Source: Cydia pomonella (lineage: Eukaryota > Arthropoda > Insecta > Lepidoptera > Tortricidae). Taken from it: a stretch of 64,000 bases of DNA. The notes below the pieces were generated by a model that did no database searches, was not told the origin of the DNA, and saw only the letters and a list, made by a program, of their open reading frames with translations. The DNA lies in the NCBI RefSeq assembly GCF_033807575.1, contig NC_084726.1:6758001-6822000 (forward strand). Direction: 5' to 3'. Made by a program: the position numbers and the translations under genes. Shown one piece after another: positions 41,601 through 53,600 of this stretch. Positions within the stretch are counted from its first letter, which is position 1; each line of letters starts with the position of its first letter.

Positions 41601-44600
41601 AACTGGCACTAGAAGCCGATTTTTCAGTCTCCAGATAAAGAGACGGTTAAAATGTATGACATTGATAAAACGATTCTCATGTGTCAATCTCATTTATTGG
41701 AACAGTTATCGGTCGAGTTGAATAGTAAATGAAAAATCAACCATAAAAATGAAAAAATCTTGGTTTTAAAGACGGCACCGTAATTTGGAGACCTTATTAG
41801 TGGTAAATAAGGTATACATTCGTATATCTCACCGCATCCAGATCCTTGGCGAGTTTCCTGTTCTCGTTAATCAGCATCTGCCTGTCTTCGCTGTCGTTCA
41901 TCTGCTCTAACCGTCGGCTCTCCAGTTTATCCTTCGATGTTTGTAACTGAAACAAATACTTTTAATTAACAGACAATACAATGAAAAACTGGATTAATGC
42001 CCTTAGCTTTATACTCTGTATATTTAGGTATGTAAATAAAAGTAAACAAGCAATATGTACATTTTCGGGTAGTTATAACATTTATTGGTTAACCAACCAA
42101 ATACAAAACCACCTGGATCTGTCACGCAACGACCTGACTTTAACCTACATTATTAAATTTGATCATTTACTTAATGTTTTCATCTACCCTCAACTAGCTT
42201 AAGAAGCTATTTGTGGGTAGATTTTGTTTACTTTTATTTAAATGCCTAAAGATATAGAGTATAGATTTAACTTTGACACCTCCATGTTTCAGACCGCTAA
42301 GGACAGGAGTGGTGAACATTTTCAGCAGCTTCATGATCATGATCCTCCGTAATAAGGAACAAGGAGGAGTAAAATCCAGTTGCACCAACTACAATTATTA
42401 CTGAACTGGATATGAAACTTTCTATGCAATATACTTAGCGAATACTTTAATGGCTCAGTATCATTGGTCGATAACTCGATCGATATAAAGCATGCGGGGT
42501 CGGTAAGGTCCACAGGCGGTAAGGTGGTATGTGAAACTCATAATGGCATGCGTTTTGGAAATCTCCCGCACCCCGCATACGGGCCCTATCGACCAATGTA
42601 AACAGTTCGCCGAATGCGGGCCCTATGGCATGCTTTATGGAAATCTCCCGCATCCCGCATACGGGCCCTATCGACCAATGAAACTGAGACAATTACGGTG
42701 ACACAAGGTTCGGTGCAATTGTTCCTAAGTATATGGCACCAGTATCGACCTTTTTAGACCCGGACTTTGGACCCGGGTACGTCCTTAAACTACGTCCAAA
42801 AGAGAGGTATGGGCATTGTGAATGTCATCTCGCTTTGTGTGGTAGGGCACAGCCAGTGGATGTCATTCCAGATCTAGAGCAGAGCCCAACTGGGGAAGTA
42901 CCTCCACCTTACAGAAAACCGCAGCCAAATAACACTAGACCCTACTCATAGTGTTGTGTTCCTGCCGGCAACGCGCATGTAACTCCTCTGGAGTTGCAGG
43001 CGTACATAGGCTACGGAGACTGCTTACCATCAGGCGGGCCGTATGCTTGTTTGCCACCGACGTAGTATGTATATATATATATAAATCTCGCATTCAGCGG
43101 AGCATGCAGAATGGCGTCGAGTGTCCAAGAATTTGGGCAGCGATATTGAAGCCGCTGCATTGGATTGAATTTGTTTAACATGGAATGGACGCTAACCCTC
43201 ACGCTTCGTTTAAGCGTCTATTTCAGTTTATACAATAAGCTTTGGGTGATTTACAACCTGCAACCTATGTGTCTTAATCACATTGAATCGTTCATTGGGT
43301 AGTTATATATAAGACAGTTAGTCTAACAAAAAAAAAAACGGACAAGTGCGAAGTCGGACTCGCCCACGGAGGGTTCCGCACTTTTTAGTATTTTTTGTCA
43401 TAGTGACAACCGAAATACATAATCTGTGAAAATTGCAACAGTCTAGCTATCACGGTTCATGAGATACAGTCTGGTGATCGACAGATCGACGGACAGCGGA
43501 GTCTTAGTAATAGGAATTCCGTTTTACCCTTCGAGTACAGAACCCTAAAAACGTGCATTGAAAAATCAAGAAAAATGTATGCTCGAATAGATGGCGATAT
43601 ACCTTTGGCCTATAGTCGAGTAGATGGCGACACAATGAAAAAACATGAGTCAAATAGCCATATGTGTTTCTAAGAGTTTTAATCCTGTGTGGAAAGATTT
43701 ACTTTGACAACACGCCTCTATACTAAATTCTCTTTGGTGTAAAATATGAGATTGCCTGGTTATTTAAATACATTAATCTCAAATTTTATTTATTCTAAAG
43801 AAATATTACAAAAGTAGAATATTATATTACACACAAATACAATTAGAAACAAATACACACAAAACAATAATATACAAATAAACTACGTGTACAATGCTTA
43901 ATAAATATCTTATTCTAAAAGACCTCCGTAAGCTGCACCGGGTGCAAAGGTGCCCATCACACTTGCCGCGTTACCGCGCTGGATAGCGATGGCCAACCTC
44001 TGCACCAGGTACGAACACGCGCGGGCCTCGGAGGTCTTCTCCCTAATCCTACGCTTAAATACATTGATTACAAGATTACAGACGACGAATGATCCAGTGT
44101 GATTTCTTCGAGTTTTCTCGTCGGTATAATTATGTACCTCTCTATTGAGCACGCTCCTGACGGCATCTCCTTCGTGCAGTTGTTCTCTAAGCGACGCCAG
44201 TTCCGCGTTGTACCGCTGCTGTTGTTGCGCGAGCGACTCTTTATATTGCAACTGTAAACAAAACGGTCTTCGTTAGATATTTCTCTATTTAGCAGTTTAA
44301 AAAAAATTCTCGTTATGAAGCTCAGCGTCTATTAGATAAGCGTACCTAAACGTGCACGTGTGCGTCGGAACGTATGCATCTCCATTAGAGACGTCACATC
44401 GCACACACGCAGTACGCACTCGCCACGTGAGCGGTGTGACGCGTATACGCTACAATATTTGCAAACGAAACTGACGACCGGGGGTCGTAAAACTTGTCAT
44501 CCACGCTTACGTGGTCTCGGCAAGGGTGATAGAGATATTTTTTTTATACTACGTCGGTGGCAAACAAACATACGGCCCGCCTGATGGTAAGCAGTCTCCG

Positions 44601-47600
44601 TACCCTATGTACGCTTGAAACTCCAGAGGAGTTACATGCGCGTTGCCGACCCTAATTCCCTTTCCCCCCTCGTTGAGCTCTAGCAACCTTACTCACCGGC
44701 AGGAACATAACACTATGAGTAGGGTCTAGTGTTATTTGGTTGCGGATTTTGGGTGTTATAGTGACAGCCGCTCACCCCGGCCGGCAGTTCGGTTAGCGGG
44801 TAAGCGAGTAGGAACGTACTTCCAGCGCGTCCACCTCGGCCTGCAGGCGCGCCACGTCGGCCGCGGCCGAGCCCGGGCCCGCGCCGGGCGCGCCGGCCGC
44901 CGTCGCCTCCACTCGCACCGACCGGAGGGTTTCTTCACGCAATTTACGCTCCTGGAAATATACATCTATTTATTAAGAAGGCGGTGATTCTGATAAATGG
45001 TTATGCATCGTAAAATAATTTTGTCAAACGTGCTCGGAAATGGTCGCATTTAGTTCGTAAAGCCAAAACGCAAAGTGCCTCATTTTTATCCCAGCGCCGA
45101 CGACGCACGGCGCCGCGCGCCCGGCGCGGACGGAGCGAGTAAAAATGAAATTCGTACGCACAACTACGCGGAACGAACGGTGTTCATAACGTATGCCACA
45201 CACGTTAAATACATTATATATTTCGGTATTTCCTCACATGTTCGAGAAAAGCACTACGTATACCTCGGTGGACACAGGCATTTTCTGACTGGGTCCTTTT
45301 GCCATCTAGGTACCTCATCAGAAAATACCATTCTTACTACAGGTGTCTTGAAACTAGATGAGAGCAGTCTGAGGTGATTGACCAATGTCGTCACCGGTCC
45401 CAACCCGCTCCATGTAGACACTTGGAGGTGCTGGACGCAGGCGCCCCGCCCGCACCGGAACCCGACAGCCCGCCTGACAGACCGCTGCGTCTTGTATTAT
45501 TTTTATTACTCCCATATTTTTTAGTTTCCAATTTATTGTGATAAATTGCTCATTTTCTATCTATAGATTTCATTTTTTTTTATACCACGACGGTGGCAAA
45601 CAAACATACGGCCCGCCTGATGGTAAACAGTCACCGTAGCCTATGAACGTCTGCAACTCCAGAGGTGTTACATGCGCGTTACCGACCCTTAAAAAGATTT
45701 AGTTATAAATTTAAACATGTCGCGACAGAGTTCTATGTTACATTTTCAATATAGTTGAAATTCGACTCAATGTCACTATGACAATGTTCAAATTTCAGTT
45801 CGATTAAAGTAAGCCATAGAACCCTGTAATATTGGGCCAGCGATCTGTCAACAACCCTACCGTATGAAGATGACTAGGTTCCTGGGATTCTTATGATTAA
45901 TCAACGAAGTACTTAGTATATTTCCCTTCAATCGTTTATTATTAGTATTTTTTATTATTAATGCCACTGTTGTTTCTTTATTTTATAAATATTTGTTATG
46001 TATGTATGGCAATGTATGTTTATTCATATTAATGTCTTGTGTTGTTTGGGTATATTCTATTCGACTTTGAATTATTATTATTATTTTGTTGTTTTTTTTT
46101 TGTGCCACTTACCGTATATTCTAATTTTATTGTCTCCGATACCCAATGGTTGTCTGGAAGAGATCGCTCTTAAACGATAAGACCGCCTGTTGTTACCTCT
46201 ATCAAATTGTCTTTGTTTGTTTCTGTACATTTTTTTTTTTTTTTTTTTTTTATTCATTATTGGGAAACAAACAGCGAAAAATAATACATATGTTTAAACA
46301 AATATAGAGTACACACAAGCCATAACAGTTTCCACTTATAGAATAATAACATTCTTTGCTGCTCAAACCAGACTTATATAATTTGGTTTCACTTCTATGA
46401 AATTGTAAAGTAGGTTTAGGTAAGATTATTAAATTGTCAACTATGTGAGGTGTTCAATAAAGAGTATTGTATTGTATTGTATTGTACTTTAGTAGCCTCC
46501 GAGATGGCGGTGTCGAGCCGCGCCTCCAGCTCCCGCCGGCCCTTGTCCGAGCGCCGGATGTCCTGTCTCAACGCATCTATCTTCTGCATGGCGACTTCCA
46601 GCTCTTCTTCTTTGTCGCGAACCTACAACAAAGATATGATTTATTTTACTGCAGATTATTTTAAAATAAATAAAAAGTCATTTATTGTAGCAAAAAAAAA
46701 CAAAGTTAGATAAAGTAAAGTAAGGATAGTTAGTAAAAAAAAATTGCGGGGTATTAACCCCGCTTTACGTGACCCCGTTGTGCTTGGTTTCGCCTTAACG
46801 CCAATTTCTAATTTCGCGATAAAATGCCTCGCATTACCACAGAATAAATAATAGTACTACCGTATGGAAAGGAAACTTCCTACAAAACCCTGTGATTCGG
46901 GGCCGACTCGTGTTGTCCCTTTCTAATCTATGGAGGTATCCCTTTCGATTATCAAATTTCATGTAATCATGTAATCTTAATTAAACCAGTACAGTCGACG
47001 AGTAGAAAATAGTTATTTTATTAGTGCAACAAGAGAGGAAAGTTGGTTTTTCTTGCGAGTGTCTCAAAAACACGAAATGTAAAATAGCTTTGCTCTCGTG
47101 TAACACATACAACTTTTCACCTCAGTAGTGAGAACATATTAAAGTTTAAAAAGATTCAACATCAAGTTAATCACATTTATTTACATTAATAAATGTGGTT
47201 AACTTGATGTTGAATAATTGGGGTGCATGGAAGGAGCCTCCCCGCAAGACGCAATACGAGCAATTGATGTGTTTCTACGATACACCTAAGCATCTGGCGC
47301 ACCCTGGGCAACGGTCAACACTTGTGCTGACCGGCAAATCCTTCCTCCACGATGGTTTCAACAAGTTCTACGATAAATACGTAACCATCGACACGAGAAG
47401 AAGAAGATTTACATTAATGAATGAAAGGCATCATCATTATGACGAAAGCTTCTAGAAATATTCCTGTATTCATGGCCTCCACTAAATTAAAAAGCTACTT
47501 TATCTCACTCCCTGGAGTGACGAAAGTAGGGTTGTTCGAGCTGCTGATGTGAAAACAATATTTATTGATTACCTGTCGCGACAGCTTTTGCTTCTGTTGC

Positions 47601-50600
47601 CGTAACTCCGACAGGCGGTCCGTCACTTCGTTGTATTCCGTCATTGCTAATTTCCGCTGCGCCACGGCATCTTTCAGCTCTTTATCCTGAAACAGACAAA
47701 AAATCAAATGTAGAAAATTGGCGGTCTATCCTGTAACCTGTATCCTGTAACCCATCCACCATTCCCAGAAAAAAGCCTTTAAATGGCTTAGTCGTTTATC
47801 GAACAGCCCCAAACATTTTCTATCCCTTTGAATTGCTAACCCCTTCATTTTGCTTAGCTCTAGGAAAGGGTTTCCCTTTCAGATTTACCGCGACAATGGC
47901 GCGCAAAGGCCCTTCCTAATTCAAAAATTTATGACACTTGTGCTGTCAAAGCCCTAGACACCCAGTCCTTCAATTTAGATATACATTAATTTGCAATAAT
48001 AAATCAGCTGCTCGCCTATAATTACACAAAAATAATAATTAAAAGACTGTTCTTTTATGCGGTATATACTTATTATGATAAATGTACATGTTACATATTT
48101 TTTATCCCCTGGCTTATTAACACAACAACAGCTAAAAAGTTGACAGACAACTTTCTTTTTAGGAAGATATTTGAGTTTACGTACCTGTAACCTCAACTTC
48201 TCAGTGGAGTCCACTTTGTCCTTGATAAGCTCCTCCTTCTCAAGGTTGAGGGTCGTGACTATCATCTCCAATTCCCGTACCCTCGTTACTAGATCTTGAG
48301 GCGCCAATGGATCCTGAAATAAGTAACATCAAAAGGGTTATACAAGTTATAGGAAAACACGTTACAATGGGACAATAAAGGATTGGCCACACCGCTGCCC
48401 AAAATACGATGACGGTACGGAATCGCAGTGACTTTAAGACCCTCAGCACACGTATCTACGCGTATATACAGCGAAAGCGTATCGTTATACGCGCGTCGAA
48501 TGAGAGCGCTACGAGCACGAATAAGTTCAAACAAGTCCGTAGCGCAGCGTATGAGATTTGAATCGTCACTTCGTAGTGAGTCATAGGCGTAATTCACGCT
48601 TAAAAACACAACTTCTGAGATAATCAAAAAATAAAAAAATCTTCATCTGACGAGAAATTAAGATTCTAGATATCTAACACCAGCGACTATATTATGGTTT
48701 CAAGTAATGAAATGTCACTTATAAAAGGATTACGCCTAAGCGACGCTTGATGACCAGAACTTAACTCTAACACTTGTAATACAATACAAATAATCTTTAT
48801 TACACACCTCAATACAGAAACAATACAATTAATACAACATAAACAAGAGGTAAACAACAGGCGGACTTATCGCTAAAAGCGATCTCTTCCAGACAACCTT
48901 TAGGTAGCGGAATTTAAAAAAAATATATGTGAGTCAACATATTATTGTTAAAGAAATAAACAAATGAAATGAATGAAACTCTACGCGTCTCGTACTCGTA
49001 AAGTTTTTAGAATACGCTTTCGCAACGCTTACCCTCCGTGTTTTGAGGGCGTAAGCTTCACGATTTTAACGCATGCCTTCCACACCGCTGCTCAAAATAC
49101 GCTAACGCATCGTAGTTTCGCACGAGGCACGTCAATCTAATCGAAGTACGCTAATCTTTAGCAGTGTATGCAGTTTGTTGTAGGCTTATTTGTTTTGTAC
49201 TACATCTCACGGTCCTAAATTAGTACTAACGACTTCAATGAAATTAAATAGAGGTTAAGTCTAATAGGCAATTATAAGCTAGCATGTTCACTAACGCCTT
49301 AAAAATGACGAATGACAATTTTTTTTTTACCGAATTCAAAATGTCGAAGGAGGGGCAGTTTTGAATGATTCACAGTCAGTTTCACTAGACTTAAATCGAC
49401 CGGGATATGAACCGTGGTTACCTTTTATATTGTTTTCGATCTCCCGATATTTCCGGCGAAATATCTAACATGTAACTGCATGTATGATGCATGTAACTGC
49501 GGCCAGTTACATGCATCTTGTTAACGAGTAGTCTTGTTATCAGGAGCTCAAAACAGTATAAAAGGTAATCACGGTTCATATCCCGGTCGATTTAAGTCTA
49601 GTCGAAGGAGGGGGTTTTCGTTAAGAACTGGTGTTAGTTACATAATTAAAAGATCTCAAAAACGACTAAACCAGTTCTACAAATAATATTTTTTGATCTG
49701 ATTTTGAAATCCTGTAGAAGTCGAGGAAACTTTTAAGGGGCTGTCAACACCCAATGTCCTTGAAATTGATGTTACTTAAACAGTTTTTTAAGAAAGACTA
49801 TTTGTTTTAGTCAAGTAAGAGAAATATATGTTCATATTAATTATATTTCAAAGACCGTGGTTGTACTCGATACATGATTGAACGAAATCGGCTCGATAGA
49901 AAATAATTGCAAAGATTGGTCTTAAAATCACAATTAAACGGTTCTATGTCTTTATTGTTTTGACTTATGGGTCTGCAATTTTTATATATATATCTTTATT
50001 ATCTATTTACAGACATATAGCTCTCTTTAGGCTTACAAAGCCTGTGTTGAGACGTCCCGCTCTTCCACAACCGTAATTACTTGTAGGTACATTATATTAC
50101 AAAATTACAGAAAATCCCCTTTTTTTTAGGTATTTATATATATTTATTACATATATTTTTTATTTATCTAAACCGCTAATGAGTAAAATATTACACTAAT
50201 AATCCACTTTTTTTTATTTAAATAATTTTCTTATTATTCCCTTGCCCAGTAACATGCGACAGTGCTTTCTCATTTACTCCGATACAAATAGACAGTGTGC
50301 GCGCTTTAGGTATTGACAGCCTCTTAAGATATTGTAGGCATAAAATGTACTCTAGCCAGTTGAATATTTTATTATTATTATATGAGGAAAGGTACAAAGC
50401 AGTAATGACCTGCGCCACCGCTCCGCCGAGCTGCTCGCAGCACCGCACTTGCGCCTCCAACTCCGCGTTCCTCTTCGACAGTGCAGCGAGCTCCTCTTTC
50501 AATGTGATTGTTTCCTCTGTAGCAATAAAACAAATTTTGAATGTAATCAAAATATTTAGGAATTTGTATTTGCTCATAAACTTTTGACTGCCAAAAAAAT

Positions 50601-53600
50601 TTAAAGGGTGTAACTTTTCAGTCATAAAGAATAGATACAATATAAATGTAGCGTAAAAGCCAAAAATTAATGAGGTAGTGTCGTTAACTTGCTGAGCTTT
50701 TTTTTATTGTACGTCGGTGGAAAACAAGCGGTATGCTTGATGGTAAGCGGTCAATGCGGAACTTGATGACATTAAAATATTTTTAATTGTCTCCTCGGTT
50801 ATAAAAAGGTATGCGATATTTCAACTTAGTCAGACACCGAGAACAGGTTTTTTTAATCGTATGTCAAACAAAATTCGAGCCGCTTAAAATATTAATAATA
50901 AATAACTAAAGAACTATATCCAGTGTCTTGACCCATAGGGCTGCGTCTTAAGAGCAGTCGTTTATTTTAGACGTAACATCGATAAGGTCTTACCACTCCC
51001 AACGTCCAGAGGTTGTCCTCCGGACCTCAACTCGGCGATGGTTTGTGCGAGGAGTGCGTTTTCTCGCTCGAGGGCTTTCAGCGCCGCTCTGTCGCCAGCG
51101 TTTGACGGAGCCTGCAAAATAATTAACGTCTTGAGTTATGTATGTCGTTAAAAAACATACGACTTTTGCTCGCGTACTGCACATGGTTACCTTTATAGTT
51201 AGAGGTAACATAAGAGAAAAATATTGCGCTAATGGGGTTGGTCGCAGTCAAAGGTTTCTTGGTTCTACGGGATTCGGCATAAAGGGCTCGCATACAAGTC
51301 ATAAAATTGTAAAAAAAATGTCACTATTCTTATACTCTGTATCTTTAAGTATTTAATTAAAAGTAACTTTTATTTAAATACCTAAAGATACAGAGTGTAG
51401 AATTGACAAGTAAAACTTTTGCAGGTGCCATCTGTCGAATACTTCGACCGGCCAACCCCATTTTAAGGCTCCTACACAGTATGCCGGCGGGCACGCCGCC
51501 AACAACGCCGCTTGCCTTGCCTGCCAGGCCTGATAATGATCGTGAAGCCCACGAACGGCAGGTGCAGGCCCGAGAACGCTGACGACGCTGACACTTGGGA
51601 TAGTCTGTAACACGGTGTATACCTGGCTGGGCGCGTTCTTGGCGGGGCTGAGCGGTGTAGCGGGAGCCCCCAGGTCCGAGAGCCGACTGCCCGCCGTGAA
51701 CGTGAAGCCCACGAGCGGCGGGGCTGTAACACGGTGTATACCTGGCTGGGCGCGTTCTTGGCGGGGCTGAGCGGTGTAGCGGGAGCCCCCAGGTCCGAGA
51801 GCCGACTGCCCGCCGTGAACGTGAAGCCCACGAACGGCAGGTGCAGGCCCGAGAACGCTGAAGACGCTGATGGAGGTGGCACCGCTTCTGATAGTCTGAA
51901 ACATTATGGACGATTATGGACGACGACAGGGCCAATCATCTCGGGTCCTACTCAACATCAAAGGTTTGACAGGATTCCTCGAGGACCTGGGCTGGCAGGA
52001 CTAGCCCATCCCCACATGTCACGCGAAATAGGCGCCAGTCGTCGAGGTGCGGAAAATCGCCCGAATACAATACAATACAATGGACGATTGTTTTACTAAG
52101 AGTGAGAAGAATTTGGATCTTCTCTACCATAGTTATTTGCCACGCACTTGTGACCACTCGCCAACATTGACACATAGGTTCATAGGTATGTAAGTTATCA
52201 TTTAATTGACCTTTAATACTCTGATTCCATCTCATGTAAATCGTACATTACAATATGATTATGATTAATAATCAACTCTTAGAAAATCAGGTTCAAATGT
52301 ACAAAAACGTCATATGTATATATTAAAAAAAACAATAGGCTTGTGTCAACTAACAATGAAACCAATGGATGAATGTTTCTAGGCGTAAATTGTAATATTT
52401 AATCAAGGAAAACCGAAATAATTCCTCATAAAAAAATAAGATTATTGTTATTTTTACAAATTAAAATCAAAAAAATACCCCCCTGGCCCCTCCGCCGTGA
52501 ACGCCAATTAGAACGTATTACGTCACATGGTGATATGCGCCATTGTTGTTGTTGACGTTTGGTTATGATTTTCATACAACAGCACAAGTCATTTCGTTTT
52601 TTTCTATTATTATCATTTTTCGACAAGTTGAGAGTGTTATTTCCACCCATATCGGATAATACTAGCATAAACTGCCATGGAACCTGGATTTATCAAAGCG
52701 AACAGCAATAATTTACCTAAAATTGACGCTGTTATGCTAGGCCGATTTTTCGCGTCGAACACTGACTTTTGTTCATCGGAATTTCGTAATGTTAAAACTT
52801 CTATGTAAGTATAAACAATACTAAAATACTGCTTATTATCATTTTCACGTATATTTCACTTTAGCACGTAGTCAATTATTATTTGAAGGAATGTATACCA
52901 ATTGCAAATTAATTGATTTTGAGGTTAGAATTACAATGTAAATATAGAGAGATGATATTGTAAAGACACTACTTTGTCTTAGTGTCTTAAGCCCTATCGC
53001 AAGTTTGTGGAATAGTGGGTTTTTAATTGCCTATTTCGAAAGTAAGAATTAGAAAATAATTGTTTGTTTGCTCCCAGGGCAACAAATTAAAAATATTAAG
53101 TAAATAGCTAATAACAAATTATATTTCAGGTCTTCACGAGCTTCGTACGGTGACGACGCTATAAGCTACGTACAGCTAAAGCGTGATGATAAATTATGCA
53201 CTGTCAAGTGCAAGATTTGTCCTGAACACAAAGTTCACGCAAAATTGTATAGATGCACACTTGTAGTGGATGAAGAAGAGGACATTATCATCTCCATTCA
53301 ATGCCATGACTGCGTGGCTTCAAAGGGTGGCTGCAAACATGCAATAGCCTTCCTGATGTGGGTTCATCGCCGTAGTGAAGAGCCTTCTTGTACCGCAGTA
53401 GAATGCTACTGGAAAAAATCCAAATTATCCAGAGTTGGTTCCAGCTTAAAATTTATGACAGCAAAAGAGCTATCAAATGGTAATCAATTATTACCAGCAA
53501 ACATGTCAGTGCTAACAGAGTTTTTGGATGAAGCAAGAAAGAGGAAAATTCAAAATTGTGAACTTTTAAAGTACCATAATAATTTCATTTTAAGTGACAC

